A DNA stretch of 64,000 nt from Methanoregula sp. (GCA_030694985.1 JAUYTV010000016.1:1-64000); one strand, 5' to 3'; counted from the stretch's first letter, positions 38,180 to 48,188 are shown. Notes: generated by a model not told the origin, from the letters alone. Translations and numbers: made by a program.

Positions 38180-40954
38180 ATGAACAGGAAATGGGTATAT
38201 GCATTCACCGAAGGCGACGGCAAGAACAAAAAACTGCTGGGCGGCAAGGGCGCAAACCTCTGCGAGATGACACAGATCGGGCTCAAGGTGCCTCCCGGTT
38301 TTGTTATCACAACCGAAGCCTGTCTGGCAGTTGTAAATGATCCGAAGAAAAAACTCCCGGAGGGTATGATGGACCAGGTGCATGCCCAGCTTGCTGATGT
38401 GGAACGCAAAAGCCAGCATGTTTTTGGCGGGCGCAATAACCCTCTCCTTATCTCAGTCCGTTCCGGCTCTGCCATGTCCATGCCGGGCATGATGGACACC
38501 ATACTCAATCTCGGCCTCAACGCTGAGACCCTCCAGGGCTTGATAGCCCAGACCGGAAATGAACGTTTCTGTTACGATGCCTACAGGCGCTTTATCCAGC
38601 TCTTCGGGAAGGTTGCACTCGGGGTTCCGGAAGCGGAGTTTGATGCCGAGTTCGAGGCAATCAAGTCAAAAGCCGGCGCAAAGCATGACGTAGATCTCTC
38701 CGCTCATGACCTTGCTGAGATATCAGAGCGGTTCTTAAAAGTTGTCCACCGCAACACCGGCAAACCCTTTCCTGTTGAACCCTATGAACAGCTGGAGATT
38801 GCAATCAGGGCCGTGTTTAATTCATGGAGCGGCAAACGGGCAGTAGATTACCGCAGGGAATTTAAGATCACGCCCGATATGGCAAACGGCACTGCAGTGA
38901 ATGTGATGCAGATGGTCTTTGGCAATATGGGTAACGACTCTGCCACGGGTGTTGGTTTCACCCGCGATCCCGGTACGGGCGAGAATGTCATGTTTGGCGA
39001 GTATCTGGTAAACGCGCAGGGAGAAGATGTAGTGGCCGGCATACGTACTCCAAAGCCGATTGCCGCAATGGCCGATGAGATGCCGGGTCTTTACCGGGAA
39101 CTGCTGGTGCTGCACAAAATCTTAGAAGCACATTATAAAGAAGTTCAGGATTTCGAATTCACTATCGAAAAAGGCATTCTTTACCTTTTGCAGACAAGAA
39201 ACGGCAAGATGAACGCTTCAGCATTGGTGCGGACTTCAGTTGAGATGGTAAAAGAAGGACTCATTGATAAATCCCATGCACTCCTTCGCATCCAGCCGGA
39301 GTTGCTTGACCAGATGCTCTTTCCCCGTCTGGACCCACGAGTTACTGAAAAGCCCATTGCAAAAGGCCTGCCAGCTTCTCCAGGAGTCGCTGTTGGCATT
39401 GCCGTTTTTGATGCCGACCGTGCCGAAAAACTTGGCCGGACCGGTGAGCGTGTCATCCTTGTCCGGGAAGAGACCAAACCTGAGGACATTCACGGGTTCT
39501 TTGCGTCACAGGGAATTCTCACAAGTCGTGGAGGCAAGACTTCCCATGCGGCCGTTGTCGCGCGGGGCATGGGCAAACCCTGCGTATCCGGGGCCGAAGG
39601 TATTCATGTTGATGTCCGCATGCGTCAGGCAAGAGCCGGGGAACAGGAATTTGGGGAGGGTGCGTTGATCACAATCGACGGAACTACCGGGGCTGTTTAC
39701 TTAGGAGAAGTGGCTATGATCGAAGCCGAATTCTCACCAGAGCTCAACATTTTACTCTCATGGGCAGACGAAAAAGCCCGCCTCGGGGTCATGGCCAATG
39801 CCGACACTCCTGATGACGCGGCAAGAGCAGTGAAGTTTGGCGCTGTGGGTATCGGACTGTGCCGCACCGAACGCATGTTCAATGGCACCGAACGACTCCC
39901 GATAATGGTAGAGATGATTGTTGCCGAGACAAAGGCTGACAGACAGGCAGCACTGGATAAGCTGCTGCCGATACAGCGCGAGGATTTCAACGGCATCTTC
40001 AAAGTCATGACTCCCCGCCCGGTAACTATCCGCCTGTTAGATCCCCCCATCCACGAGTTCCTGCCTACAGAAAACCTTCTCGTTGAAGATATCGAACATC
40101 TCCGCAACCTGCGCGAGATCTTAACGGGCATGCAGGTACTCTCTGAAGCAGTCACGTTCATGAACCATACACGGGATTCAAAACCACAGGTGCAGAAATT
40201 TACCGACCCGGTACTGGTTGATGAAGCAATTGTGAAAAAAGAGGCAATATTAAGAAAAGTCCGCGCCCTGCACGAAGTCAACCCCATGCTCGGCCACAGG
40301 GGTGTCCGACTCGGCTTAACCTTCCCTGAGATCTACACCATGCAGATCCGTGCCATATTAGAAGCCGCTGCCGAGTGCCAGAAAACAGGTATCGAAGTTC
40401 ACCCGGAGATCATGGTACCACAAGTCTGCACGGCCCAGGAACTAAAAAGGGTAAAAATTTGGGTGGATGAGATTAGAAAGGATGTGGAATCAGCCTACAA
40501 GGTAAAACTCGATTTCAAGTTCGGCTCCATGTTAGAAGTGGTCCGCGCCTGCATGCGGGCAGACAATCTTGCAGAAGAGGCAGAGTTTTTCTCGTTTGGG
40601 ACAAACGACCTGACCCAGGCCACGTTCTCTTTTTCGCGCGAAGATGCAGAGAACAAATTCCTGCCCATGTATAACCAGAGCGGCATTTTACAGGACAATC
40701 CGTTTGAGGTACTGGATGTCAAGGGAGTTGGACGGCTCATGGAACAGGCAGTTAAATGGGGACGTCGCACCCGCCCGGATATGAAGATGGGTATCTGCGG
40801 GGAGCATGGGGGTCATCCCGCTTCAATTATGTTCTGCCACAGGATTGGCCTGACCTATGTCTCCTGCTCCGGACCCCGCATCCCGATCGCCAGACTGGCA
40901 GCAGCCCAGGCGGCCCTCCTTGATGCCGAAATGACAGGGGGCAAGGTTGCCTGA
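38180..40954 (+). CDS. ppdK: Pyruvate, phosphate dikinase
   Basis: PPDK interconverts pyruvate, ATP and phosphate with PEP, AMP and pyrophosphate. The 924-residue protein is complete. The N-terminal ATP-grasp domain starts FTEGDGKNKKLLGGKGANL. The swivelling domain has the phosphorylated His456 in RGGKTSHAAVVARGMGKPC. The PEP/pyruvate TIM barrel follows, with GLCRTERMF and the catalytic Cys in GICGEHGGHPAS. In a methanogen it would favour PEP formation for gluconeogenesis, feeding the sugar-phosphate island downstream. A partial copy of its 3' end lies 3.1 kb upstream. Confidence 0.97.
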   Translation: MNRKWVYAFTEGDGKNKKLLGGKGANLCEMTQIGLKVPPGFVITTEACLAVVNDPKKKLPEGMMDQVHAQLADVERKSQHVFGGRNNPLLISVRSGSAMSMPGMMDTILNLGLNAETLQGLIAQTGNERFCYDAYRRFIQLFGKVALGVPEAEFDAEFEAIKSKAGAKHDVDLSAHDLAEISERFLKVVHRNTGKPFPVEPYEQLEIAIRAVFNSWSGKRAVDYRREFKITPDMANGTAVNVMQMVFGNMGNDSATGVGFTRDPGTGENVMFGEYLVNAQGEDVVAGIRTPKPIAAMADEMPGLYRELLVLHKILEAHYKEVQDFEFTIEKGILYLLQTRNGKMNASALVRTSVEMVKEGLIDKSHALLRIQPELLDQMLFPRLDPRVTEKPIAKGLPASPGVAVGIAVFDADRAEKLGRTGERVILVREETKPEDIHGFFASQGILTSRGGKTSHAAVVARGMGKPCVSGAEGIHVDVRMRQARAGEQEFGEGALITIDGTTGAVYLGEVAMIEAEFSPELNILLSWADEKARLGVMANADTPDDAARAVKFGAVGIGLCRTERMFNGTERLPIMVEMIVAETKADRQAALDKLLPIQREDFNGIFKVMTPRPVTIRLLDPPIHEFLPTENLLVEDIEHLRNLREILTGMQVLSEAVTFMNHTRDSKPQVQKFTDPVLVDEAIVKKEAILRKVRALHEVNPMLGHRGVRLGLTFPEIYTMQIRAILEAAAECQKTGIEVHPEIMVPQVCTAQELKRVKIWVDEIRKDVESAYKVKLDFKFGSMLEVVRACMRADNLAEEAEFFSFGTNDLTQATFSFSREDAENKFLPMYNQSGILQDNPFEVLDVKGVGRLMEQAVKWGRRTRPDMKMGICGEHGGHPASIMFCHRIGLTYVSCSGPRIPIARLAAAQAALLDAEMTGGKVA

Positions 40955-41286
40955 AGAGGCAAATCCATTCCCACACCATGTAAATTCGAATGCGACCGGG
41001 CAAATTCGGGAACCCTGCAACAATTAAAAGACATATCCGGTAAAAAACCATAAAACGGGTGCATCAGTGAAATGAGGGGGTAAATTCATTGGAGATTTAC
41101 CATACTGATTGAGGGCAGCTGCCCTAAAAAAACTCCTGCTTTGTGAGGAAAAATCCTTCCTGATGGGGGTCGGTGCGACACCTCGTTTTGATCGCACCAG
41201 GGAAAAGCGGTTCAAGTGACTGCATGAAAGCAAAATTTGTCATTCCTTTTCCTCAGGAAAAACGAAAACAAATAGACAAAAATCGG
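40955..41286. other. Intergenic region with several hairpins
   Basis: No gene is visible between the convergent ppdK and glgP genes. A perfect palindrome GGGCAGCTGCCC (41113-41124) and a 7-bp stem GGTGCGA (41172-41178) with TCGCACC (41192-41198) could be 3'-UTR structures or a small RNA. T-runs are weak. Confidence 0.5.
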
Positions 41287-43452
41287 TTACATATCCTCAT
41301 TTTTGTATTTTGCTGCTATTGTAAGGGCAGGGTCATACCCGTTTCTGACATATTCTTTTAACATCCTTTTTGCAGAGAATTTGCCGGCTGTGCTCCGGAT
41401 CGTCTCCTTCATTTTTTTCACCCACATATGCGGAATCCCGTCATCGGAAAGTGTGTAGTACATCGGGATCACTTCGCGTTCGAGCAGATTGTAAAGCTGT
41501 TCGGCATCCCCCCGGTCCTGGTTCAGTCCGGGAGGATTATCTCCAAAAGCCCAGCCGTTCTTCCCATTATACGCTTCTATCCACCAGCCGTCGAGCACGC
41601 TCATGTGCAGGACTCCGTTTAACGATGCTTTGATCCCGCTTGTCCCGCAGGCTTCCATGGGGGGAACCGGGTTGTTGAGCCAGACATCAACTCCATGCAC
41701 AAGGTATTGTGCCATCTGTTCGCCATAATCCTCAACAAATGCAATCCGCCCCCCGAAATCCTGCTGGTGAGCATACCGGTATATCTTCTGGATGATCCGT
41801 TTCCCATCATCATCGGCAGGATGAGCTTTTCCTGCAAAAACAATCTGTACCGGCATCCACTGGTTGTTGACGATCCTCTTGAGTCGTTCGAGATCATTAA
41901 AGATGAGATCCGCGCGTTTATAGGTGGAAAACCTTCGGGCAAACCCAATCGTAAGGGCATAGGGATCCAGCAGTGCACCTCCGGTAATTACATTGACAGG
42001 ATCCGTTCCTTCCCCACTCCATTTCCGGCGCTTGAACTCCCGTATCCGGTTGACCAGTTTTCGTTTGAGCGTGGTATGAACCGCCCACAGTTCTTCATCA
42101 GGAATCTCGCCAATCATCTCCCAGATGAGCGGGCTGTCATGTTCTGTCATCCAGTTCGGGCAATGAGGTGAGAAATATTTGTTTATCAGAAGTTCCATTT
42201 TAGGATCAAGCCACGTGGGCACATGGACACCGTTTGTTATGTGGTGGATAGGAATTTTTTCTTTTGTAAGATCCGGCCAGAGGGGCTGCCACATCTCCCG
42301 TGCAACCTCGCCATGCTTTTTGCTCACGCCATTTTTGAATGAACACATTTTCAAGGCAAATGCAGTCATATTGAACAGATCCCCGTGATCCTTGGAAGAA
42401 TGTCCCAGTTCGAGGAATGTTTTCCGGTCTATGCCAAGAAGGGGAAAATAATGGGAAAAATATTTGTCCATCAACGAGTAGGAGAATGCATCATGTCCGG
42501 CCGGGACCGGGGTATGTGTAGTGAAGATACTTGTCTTACGAACTTTTTTTGAGGCTTCTGAAAAACTCATCTTATCGTTAACCTGTTCACGGATCCGTTC
42601 AAGAAGGGCAAATGCCGGGTGCCCTTCATTCAGGTGGATAATGGACGGGCGTATGCCAAGAATATCGAGAACATAACTTCCACCAATTCCAAGCACAATC
42701 TCCTGCCGGAGCCTGAGCTCATTGTCACCCGTGTAAAGGCGATACGTGATCATACGGTTGACCGGATCATTTTCTTTGATATCGGTGTCCATAAGGTAGA
42801 GGGGGATATTTCCCACGTCAACTTTCCAGACGGCCACATAGATTGGGGGTTCAATAAAGGGAACCCGCGCCACCAGCTGGGTGTCGTGGTTATACATGAC
42901 TCGTTTGATGGGCGCTGCATCCCGGTTGAGAAGCTCATTGATATCTGCCTGCCAGCCATCTGCACCGATATGCTGGTGAAGATATCCCTCCGAATACATG
43001 AAACCAACAGCAACAAGCGGCAAGCCAAGATCACTGGACTCTTTTAAGTGATCCCCGGCAAGAAAACCAAGGCCGCCGGCATAAAAGGGCAGGGAGTGCT
43101 GGAGACCGTATTCAGCCGAGAAATAGGCAATGGAAAGTCCGTTTTTATTCGGGAAATTTTCAGTGAACCAACTGTTTTTCTGGTTCATCTCCTGTTTGAA
43201 ACGGGCCATTACAAGATCGTAATGTCTGAGGTACATGGAGTTTTTTGAAGCTGCGATCAGGGTTTCTTCGGGAAGTTCCCGAAGCATTTTGACCGGGTTA
43301 TGGATACTGTCTATCCATGCCTGCGGGTTTAAATTTTTAAAAACCATCTTTACTGCAGGATTCCAGCTCCACCAGAGATTGTAGGCCAGATCGATGAGCC
43401 CCGAAATTCGATCCGGAACTTTTGGAAAATCCGTATTGCTGTTGACAGCCAC
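41287..43452 (-). CDS. glgP: Alpha-glucan (glycogen) phosphorylase
   Basis: This enzyme splits glucose 1-phosphate from alpha-1,4-glucan using pyridoxal phosphate. The 721-residue size fits the short archaeal/DUF3417-containing GlgP group. The N-terminal domain has LAYNLWWSWNP. The catalytic region includes FSAEYGLQHSLPFYAGGLGFLAGDHLKE, IHLNEGHPAF and TTHTPVPAGHD. The PLP-side motif is EACGTSGIKASLNGVLHMSVLDGWW. The start is GTG at 43452 with GAGGGG upstream. It faces the ADP-dependent kinase gene across a gap holding a MITE, and heads the glycogen-utilisation island. Confidence 0.94.
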   Translation of the reverse strand: MAVNSNTDFPKVPDRISGLIDLAYNLWWSWNPAVKMVFKNLNPQAWIDSIHNPVKMLRELPEETLIAASKNSMYLRHYDLVMARFKQEMNQKNSWFTENFPNKNGLSIAYFSAEYGLQHSLPFYAGGLGFLAGDHLKESSDLGLPLVAVGFMYSEGYLHQHIGADGWQADINELLNRDAAPIKRVMYNHDTQLVARVPFIEPPIYVAVWKVDVGNIPLYLMDTDIKENDPVNRMITYRLYTGDNELRLRQEIVLGIGGSYVLDILGIRPSIIHLNEGHPAFALLERIREQVNDKMSFSEASKKVRKTSIFTTHTPVPAGHDAFSYSLMDKYFSHYFPLLGIDRKTFLELGHSSKDHGDLFNMTAFALKMCSFKNGVSKKHGEVAREMWQPLWPDLTKEKIPIHHITNGVHVPTWLDPKMELLINKYFSPHCPNWMTEHDSPLIWEMIGEIPDEELWAVHTTLKRKLVNRIREFKRRKWSGEGTDPVNVITGGALLDPYALTIGFARRFSTYKRADLIFNDLERLKRIVNNQWMPVQIVFAGKAHPADDDGKRIIQKIYRYAHQQDFGGRIAFVEDYGEQMAQYLVHGVDVWLNNPVPPMEACGTSGIKASLNGVLHMSVLDGWWIEAYNGKNGWAFGDNPPGLNQDRGDAEQLYNLLEREVIPMYYTLSDDGIPHMWVKKMKETIRSTAGKFSAKRMLKEYVRNGYDPALTIAAKYKNEDM

Positions 43453-43612
43453 TAATACCCCTCAGTGAATGAGTAGTGGTTCTATCTTCTTTAAAAAGCA
43501 TTGTAAGGAAAAAATGTAACGAATTCTTGAGAGACTTTCATTTGAGTGAGGTCCACAGATGTTAAAAAAGTGCCTAATTTGCAAAAAATGGATCTATATT
43601 AAAAAAAAAAAC

Positions 43613-43758
43613 GGTTCTGTTGAAACCCTCTAAAAAAAAGGAGGGTCAAGGGGATCCACCCCTTGGGCTGCTTCCCCCTCTGGGGGAGAGAGGGGGTCAC
43701 CCTCCAAACCGCTGATAAGATGAAGCGAATCACAGGAAAATAGGATTTCAACAGAGCC
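43613..43758. mobile_element. MITE-like element, copy 1
   Basis: This 146-bp element has terminal inverted repeats GGTTCTGTTGAAACCCT and the near-identical complement at the right end (GGCTCTGTTGAAATCCT). An exact 8-bp target duplication AAAAAAAC flanks it at 43605-43612 and 43759-43766. The interior is G/C-rich and self-complementary (AAGGGG/CCCCTT, CCCCC/GGGGG, GAGGGT/ACCCTC). No transposase is encoded. A second copy lies at 58834-58979. The ends and 8-bp duplication resemble IS6-type elements, but the parent family is not established. Confidence 0.85.
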
Positions 43759-44047
43759 AAAAAAACCTCAAATTGTACTCCATTTGTCTGGGTACGGAAA
43801 AAACGGGGTAAAAATAGAGCTCAATCGGGCTCAATCAGATTGCCGATCTCTTGTCAGATGTGCTGAATTTTGTGGAAAATGAAAGACATTCCTGTTTTTG
43901 GTGAAAAAATTAAAAAATTTTTCATAGGACATCTACGTGAATTTCACGAGATCTCCAAAACCCCCTGTTTATGCGAATACTCCAGAAGTTTTCAATCAAA
44001 CATTTGAAATCACACAACACCAAAAAAGAATTCAGGAAAACTTTTTC

Positions 44048-45298
44048 ATGGACGAAAGTATCTGGAAAGAACTCTACGATAATATCAGTTCCGTACTGTT
44101 AAAATCCACAATTGTCGGATTCAATGTGAACCTTGACCGTATCATAACCGTCACTCCGGAATTACTCAGCTCACCGCTCTTAAATCTCCCAATCCTGTCT
44201 GAACTCCGATCGCGGCTCCTGCATTCCATGCAAACCTGTACAGCCGAGGAATGGTTTGTGACCGACCCCAAGATGTACCAACTGTACACCCGCTTGTTTG
44301 AAGATTACGGCCATCTCATCATAGGAGGACAGGCCGGTATTGCGGCGGTTCATCTGGCAACAATTGGGATTTCCAATGTGCTCTGTATCACTCACTCCCC
44401 GGGGCCGGACACCAAAAAAACCCTTACTGATGCTGGGGTTCATCTGCTTGATCTCAAAGTGGATAATGAACCCTCTTCTGATACCATCCATCTCATATTT
44501 GAATATCCACCGGGTCTCGTGCCTCTCGCTAAAGGAGTGACCCCAAGAAATAATCGTTTCATTGCATCCCCGGCTCATACTCCAGAGTCTGTACTCATTC
44601 CGGGTGCGAAAATGGATGCATTAAATCAATGGATTGCTCAATACACCCGTGCTTTTCTCTCCGGTTACCAGTACCTTCAGACCGATGAAGAATTTTGTCA
44701 AGCGGCAGATCAGTGCCGGCTCATGAAAAAGAATAACAACCGGATGCGGGTCCATGTGGAATGCGTATCGGTTACCGATAATAAAATTATTAACGGTTTT
44801 TATCACCATATTCTTCCCGTGGCAGACAGTATAGGACTCAACGAACATGAACTTGCATTATTGCTTGATAGTCAGAAATTAAAACACGAAGAACCGGGGA
44901 TTTTTGAGATCCTGTCTCCGGTTCAACTGGTGAAAGGGGCTCTTTTAATCTGTAAAAAAAGCGGGCTCAAACGCCTCCATCTTCACACGTTTGGGTATTA
45001 TGTGCAGGTTCTCAGAAATGATTGTGCACACCCGGAAAAATCGCAAAACGCCCTGCTCTTTGCCTCCCGTGCAGTTGCTCAGGCTGCACAGGGAACGCAC
45101 ACAGAAATTTCACCCGGAGGTTTATCTGCAATTGTTGAGGTTGATAAGACATTCGGACCGCAAATATCACCGGGGATTTTTCGTAACAACACGCATACGA
45201 TTGTCATGATTCCAACGATCATTGCAAAAGAGATTAAGAAAACCTCCGGGCTCGGAGACATCCTTTCATCCAGCGCTTTTGTCGCGGATCAATTCTGA
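44048..45298 (+). CDS. ADP-dependent phosphofructokinase/glucokinase
   Basis: This is an archaeal sugar kinase of the ribokinase superfamily that uses ADP as phosphoryl donor. It contains GFNVNLDRI near the N-terminus (sugar-binding region, normally NxNxD), IGGQAGIAAVHLA, and the C-terminal catalytic GLGD motif in KKTSGLGDILSSSAFV. The ATG at 44048 places the NVNLD motif about 25 residues from the start, as in characterised relatives. The frame is also open from a GTG at 43937, which would add 37 residues. Fructose 6-phosphate or glucose as substrate cannot be told from sequence alone. It lies in the glycogen island 5.4 kb from a second, unrelated phosphofructokinase. Confidence 0.87.
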   Translation: MDESIWKELYDNISSVLLKSTIVGFNVNLDRIITVTPELLSSPLLNLPILSELRSRLLHSMQTCTAEEWFVTDPKMYQLYTRLFEDYGHLIIGGQAGIAAVHLATIGISNVLCITHSPGPDTKKTLTDAGVHLLDLKVDNEPSSDTIHLIFEYPPGLVPLAKGVTPRNNRFIASPAHTPESVLIPGAKMDALNQWIAQYTRAFLSGYQYLQTDEEFCQAADQCRLMKKNNNRMRVHVECVSVTDNKIINGFYHHILPVADSIGLNEHELALLLDSQKLKHEEPGIFEILSPVQLVKGALLICKKSGLKRLHLHTFGYYVQVLRNDCAHPEKSQNALLFASRAVAQAAQGTHTEISPGGLSAIVEVDKTFGPQISPGIFRNNTHTIVMIPTIIAKEIKKTSGLGDILSSSAFVADQF

Positions 45299-45600
45299 AT
45301 TTTAAATCCTGCCTTATCACACAAATTGCGACAGTTCAAAGGCAAAAAAAAGTCCAACCATCTCAAATTTCCCTTTTATCAGATTTCATTTTTCATTATG
45401 ACCTCTGGTAATCGTAGAAACGTATTTATCATACATATCGGTTATGTAGTAATACTGGGAAAAGGAACAATCTGTAAACTTACATGAGGATAATCCATGT
45501 CCCTGCTTTCTCATGGATATCTTAAAAACGTAACAGACTGGCGCAGATGATCCAGCGGGTCTGGTACCCAGTGGATTGTACCCTTTTTCATAAGTAAGAA
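45299..45600. other. Intergenic region upstream of the GH57 gene
   Basis: It contains an imperfect inverted repeat, GATAATCCATG (45489-45499) with CATGGATATC (45512-45521), about 90 bases before the GH57 start. This could be an operator or leader hairpin controlling the downstream sugar genes. Nothing else is recognisable. Confidence 0.5.
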
Positions 45601-47064
45601 GTGTTTACCATGCCACCCATCTGTATCGGGTTTGAAGTTCACCAGCCATACCGGCTGAACCGGCAGTTTGAACCCATCCCAAATATGAAAAAAAAAGATT
45701 TATTTGATCACTATTTTGACAGCCTGAATAAGGAAGTACTCCTGCGGGTAGCAGAAAAGTGCTACAATCCTGCAACAAAAATTATTCTAGAAAAACTTGA
45801 TGATGGTTTTTCCTGCTCATTTTCCTTATCAGGAACACTCATCGAACAGCTGGAAAAGTGGAGCAAAGACACCCTCTCACTCTTTGAACAGGTGGCACAG
45901 CATAAAAACAGCGAGATGATCGGGCAGACCTACTACCACAGTATTGCCAGTTGTTTTCATGATAAAACAGAATTTAAAGAACAAGTCAGGCTTCACTCGG
46001 ACCTGATGCACGACCATTTCAAAGTCAGACCGACAATCTTTGAAAATACCGAATTCACGTTCAATAACGAGGTAGCCGCTACAACAAAAGAGATGGGTTT
46101 TTCAGGTATCTTTACTGAAGGCGTTGACCGCATACTTGGGTGGCGCAGCCCAAATCATCTCTACAGCTGTAAGGATCTTCCGGTAATACTTCGAAACACC
46201 AGATTTTCCGATGACATTGCATTCCGGTTTGCCAACCCCACATGGGACATGTTTCCGTTAACTGCCGATACCTATGCCCAATGGATCGCCTCATCGCAGG
46301 GAGATGTGATCAATGTGTTCCTCGATTACGAAACCTTTGGCGAGCATTTCTGGCAGGAGACCGGAATATTTAATTTCTTAAATTCCCTCCCGGATGAGCT
46401 TGCCAAACGGGGTGTAGAATCGATCTTACCATCAGAGAATGTTTCCCGCTTTTCACCGGTAGGAGAAATAGATGTAAAAGAAACCATATCGTGGGCAGAC
46501 CTTGAAAAGGATACCTCCGCATGGATGGGAAACGATCGACAGCGGGCAGCGTTTCATGCAGTCCAGCTGGCCCAACCTTATGCCATGGAAAAACCGATCT
46601 GGCGATATCTCCAGACCAGTGACCATTTCTATTACATGGCTTCCAAATACGGTACGTGCGGAGAAGTCCACTCCTACTTCAGCCACCACGATGCCGATGA
46701 TGCCTTCAAAACATACATGAATGTGCTGGCAGACTATGAATCGCGAAATATCCGCATAATGAAAAACAGGAAATCGGCAAAAACCCTGCGAACTCTTGCT
46801 CCGGAACAGGCATTTCATTTCGCAAGCCCGTCAGGGTTCATCGGTCATACGGCCTATAACCTTGACCAGTTTGAAGAATTGTTATACATCGTACCCAAGG
46901 ATTCAATCCAGTTCCACCAGGAACGGGGCGATTTCTCGAAATGGATTGCAGATATTTTACTTGATCCGCGACTTTCAGAGAGCATTGCCGGGCTGACAGA
47001 GCGCCATGATCTTACTCAGGTAATAAAAGAACGGAGAGAGCTGCTGTGGAGTCACTTAAAATAG
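45601..47064 (+). CDS. GH57 family alpha-amylase
   Basis: This is a retaining glycoside hydrolase or glucanotransferase of family 57, 487 residues, with no signal peptide and so intracellular. It starts ICIGFEVHQPYR (motif I). The nucleophile region is FENTEFTF (Glu151), and the acid/base Asp242 is in FLDYETFGEHF. A helical C-terminal region ends at about residue 487. A GTG at 45601 or an ATG three codons later could start translation. The next gene, a GT4 glycosyltransferase, overlaps it by 19 bases. The pairing of GH57 with GT4 is common in archaeal glycogen loci and suggests joint glucan synthesis or trimming. Confidence 0.92.
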   Translation: MFTMPPICIGFEVHQPYRLNRQFEPIPNMKKKDLFDHYFDSLNKEVLLRVAEKCYNPATKIILEKLDDGFSCSFSLSGTLIEQLEKWSKDTLSLFEQVAQHKNSEMIGQTYYHSIASCFHDKTEFKEQVRLHSDLMHDHFKVRPTIFENTEFTFNNEVAATTKEMGFSGIFTEGVDRILGWRSPNHLYSCKDLPVILRNTRFSDDIAFRFANPTWDMFPLTADTYAQWIASSQGDVINVFLDYETFGEHFWQETGIFNFLNSLPDELAKRGVESILPSENVSRFSPVGEIDVKETISWADLEKDTSAWMGNDRQRAAFHAVQLAQPYAMEKPIWRYLQTSDHFYYMASKYGTCGEVHSYFSHHDADDAFKTYMNVLADYESRNIRIMKNRKSAKTLRTLAPEQAFHFASPSGFIGHTAYNLDQFEELLYIVPKDSIQFHQERGDFSKWIADILLDPRLSESIAGLTERHDLTQVIKERRELLWSHLK

Positions 47065-48188
47065 CCTTTTTCTGCTGGGAATCAATGTACGCAGAACGGG
47101 TTGGCGGACTTGCCAATGCGGCCACCCATCTTGCAGAAACTTTAGTGAAACAACATCATGACGTGCATTTCTTCACACGAGGAAAGATACCCGATCAGGT
47201 AGTCAACGGAGTCAGTTACCACTATTGCCATCCGAAGGGGAAAAATATTGTAGAATATTGTGATGCGCTGAGCCGGGCGATGGTGGATCAGTTTAAGAAA
47301 TTTGATGCCACATGCAAATTCGACATCCTTCACTTCCATGACTGGCATGTGGTGCAAGCCCTCCATTTCCTGCAGGACAGAAACACCATCCTTACGTTCC
47401 ATTCAACAGAATACGGCAGGTGTGGCAACAAGTTTGGGGACTGGTGGGAGTTTAAAGAAATTTCCGGAAAAGAGTGGTACGGCGGGCTGATTGCAAAACG
47501 GATAACAGCAGTATCAGCAACACTGAAAAATGAATTGATGCAGTTATACAATATCCCGTCTGAAAAATGCGATGTGATCCCAAACGGCGTAGTCCCGCAG
47601 GAGTACCGGGCAAATATCGACCCTGGCGAAGTGAAACAGGCGTACGGTATCCATCCCTATGCCCCTCTTCTCCTGTTTGTCGGAAGGTTAGTGTACCAGA
47701 AAGGGCCGGATCTGTTTATCGACGCGATTAGAAAAGTCTGTCAGCACCGCTGGGATGCAAAAGTGATTGTTGCCGGTAATGGAGATATGAAGCAGTTCCT
47801 GCAGGAGCGCTCAAAGGATCTGCCCATAAACTTTGTTGGGTATATATCTGACTCAGAGTATATCCGCATCCTGAATGCCGCAGATATAGTTGTCATTCCC
47901 AGCCGCAATGAACCGTTTGGACTTGTGCTTCTTGAGGCATGGAGTGCAGAAAGATGTGTTGTCGCCTCCAATGTCGGGGGGCTCTCAGAGAACATCGACG
48001 CGTTTGTAAACGGTGTAAAAGTTGATGTGAACCCGGAATCCATTGCCTGGGGTATCAATGCCATGATCGACGAACCCTGGAATGCAGAGGCTCTTGGAAA
48101 ACGGGGAAGAAAGAAAGTGGAACGGATTTTTTTATGGGGTCCGATAGTAAAAGATCTGGTAGAAACCTATGCCCGTACGGTCTCATGA
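47046..48188 (+). CDS. GT4 glycosyltransferase, probable glycogen synthase
   Basis: This is a 380-residue GT-B enzyme. The N-terminal domain has the GGLANAATHLAETLV glycine-rich loop and FDILHFHDWHVVQAL. The C-terminal nucleotide-sugar domain has LLFVGRLVYQKGPDLFIDAI and the E-x7-E motif in PSRNEPFGLVLLEAWS. These features fit the archaeal glycogen-synthase-like GT4 group. It starts at GTG 47046 inside the end of the GH57 gene, so the two are coupled. ADP- or UDP-glucose specificity is not decided here. Confidence 0.88.
   Translation: MESLKIAFFCWESMYAERVGGLANAATHLAETLVKQHHDVHFFTRGKIPDQVVNGVSYHYCHPKGKNIVEYCDALSRAMVDQFKKFDATCKFDILHFHDWHVVQALHFLQDRNTILTFHSTEYGRCGNKFGDWWEFKEISGKEWYGGLIAKRITAVSATLKNELMQLYNIPSEKCDVIPNGVVPQEYRANIDPGEVKQAYGIHPYAPLLLFVGRLVYQKGPDLFIDAIRKVCQHRWDAKVIVAGNGDMKQFLQERSKDLPINFVGYISDSEYIRILNAADIVVIPSRNEPFGLVLLEAWSAERCVVASNVGGLSENIDAFVNGVKVDVNPESIAWGINAMIDEPWNAEALGKRGRKKVERIFLWGPIVKDLVETYARTVS

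Noticed and set aside
43613-43758. The MITE interior as a bidirectional terminator only
   Set aside because: Hairpins are present, but matching terminal repeats, target duplications and a second copy elsewhere are better explained by transposition.
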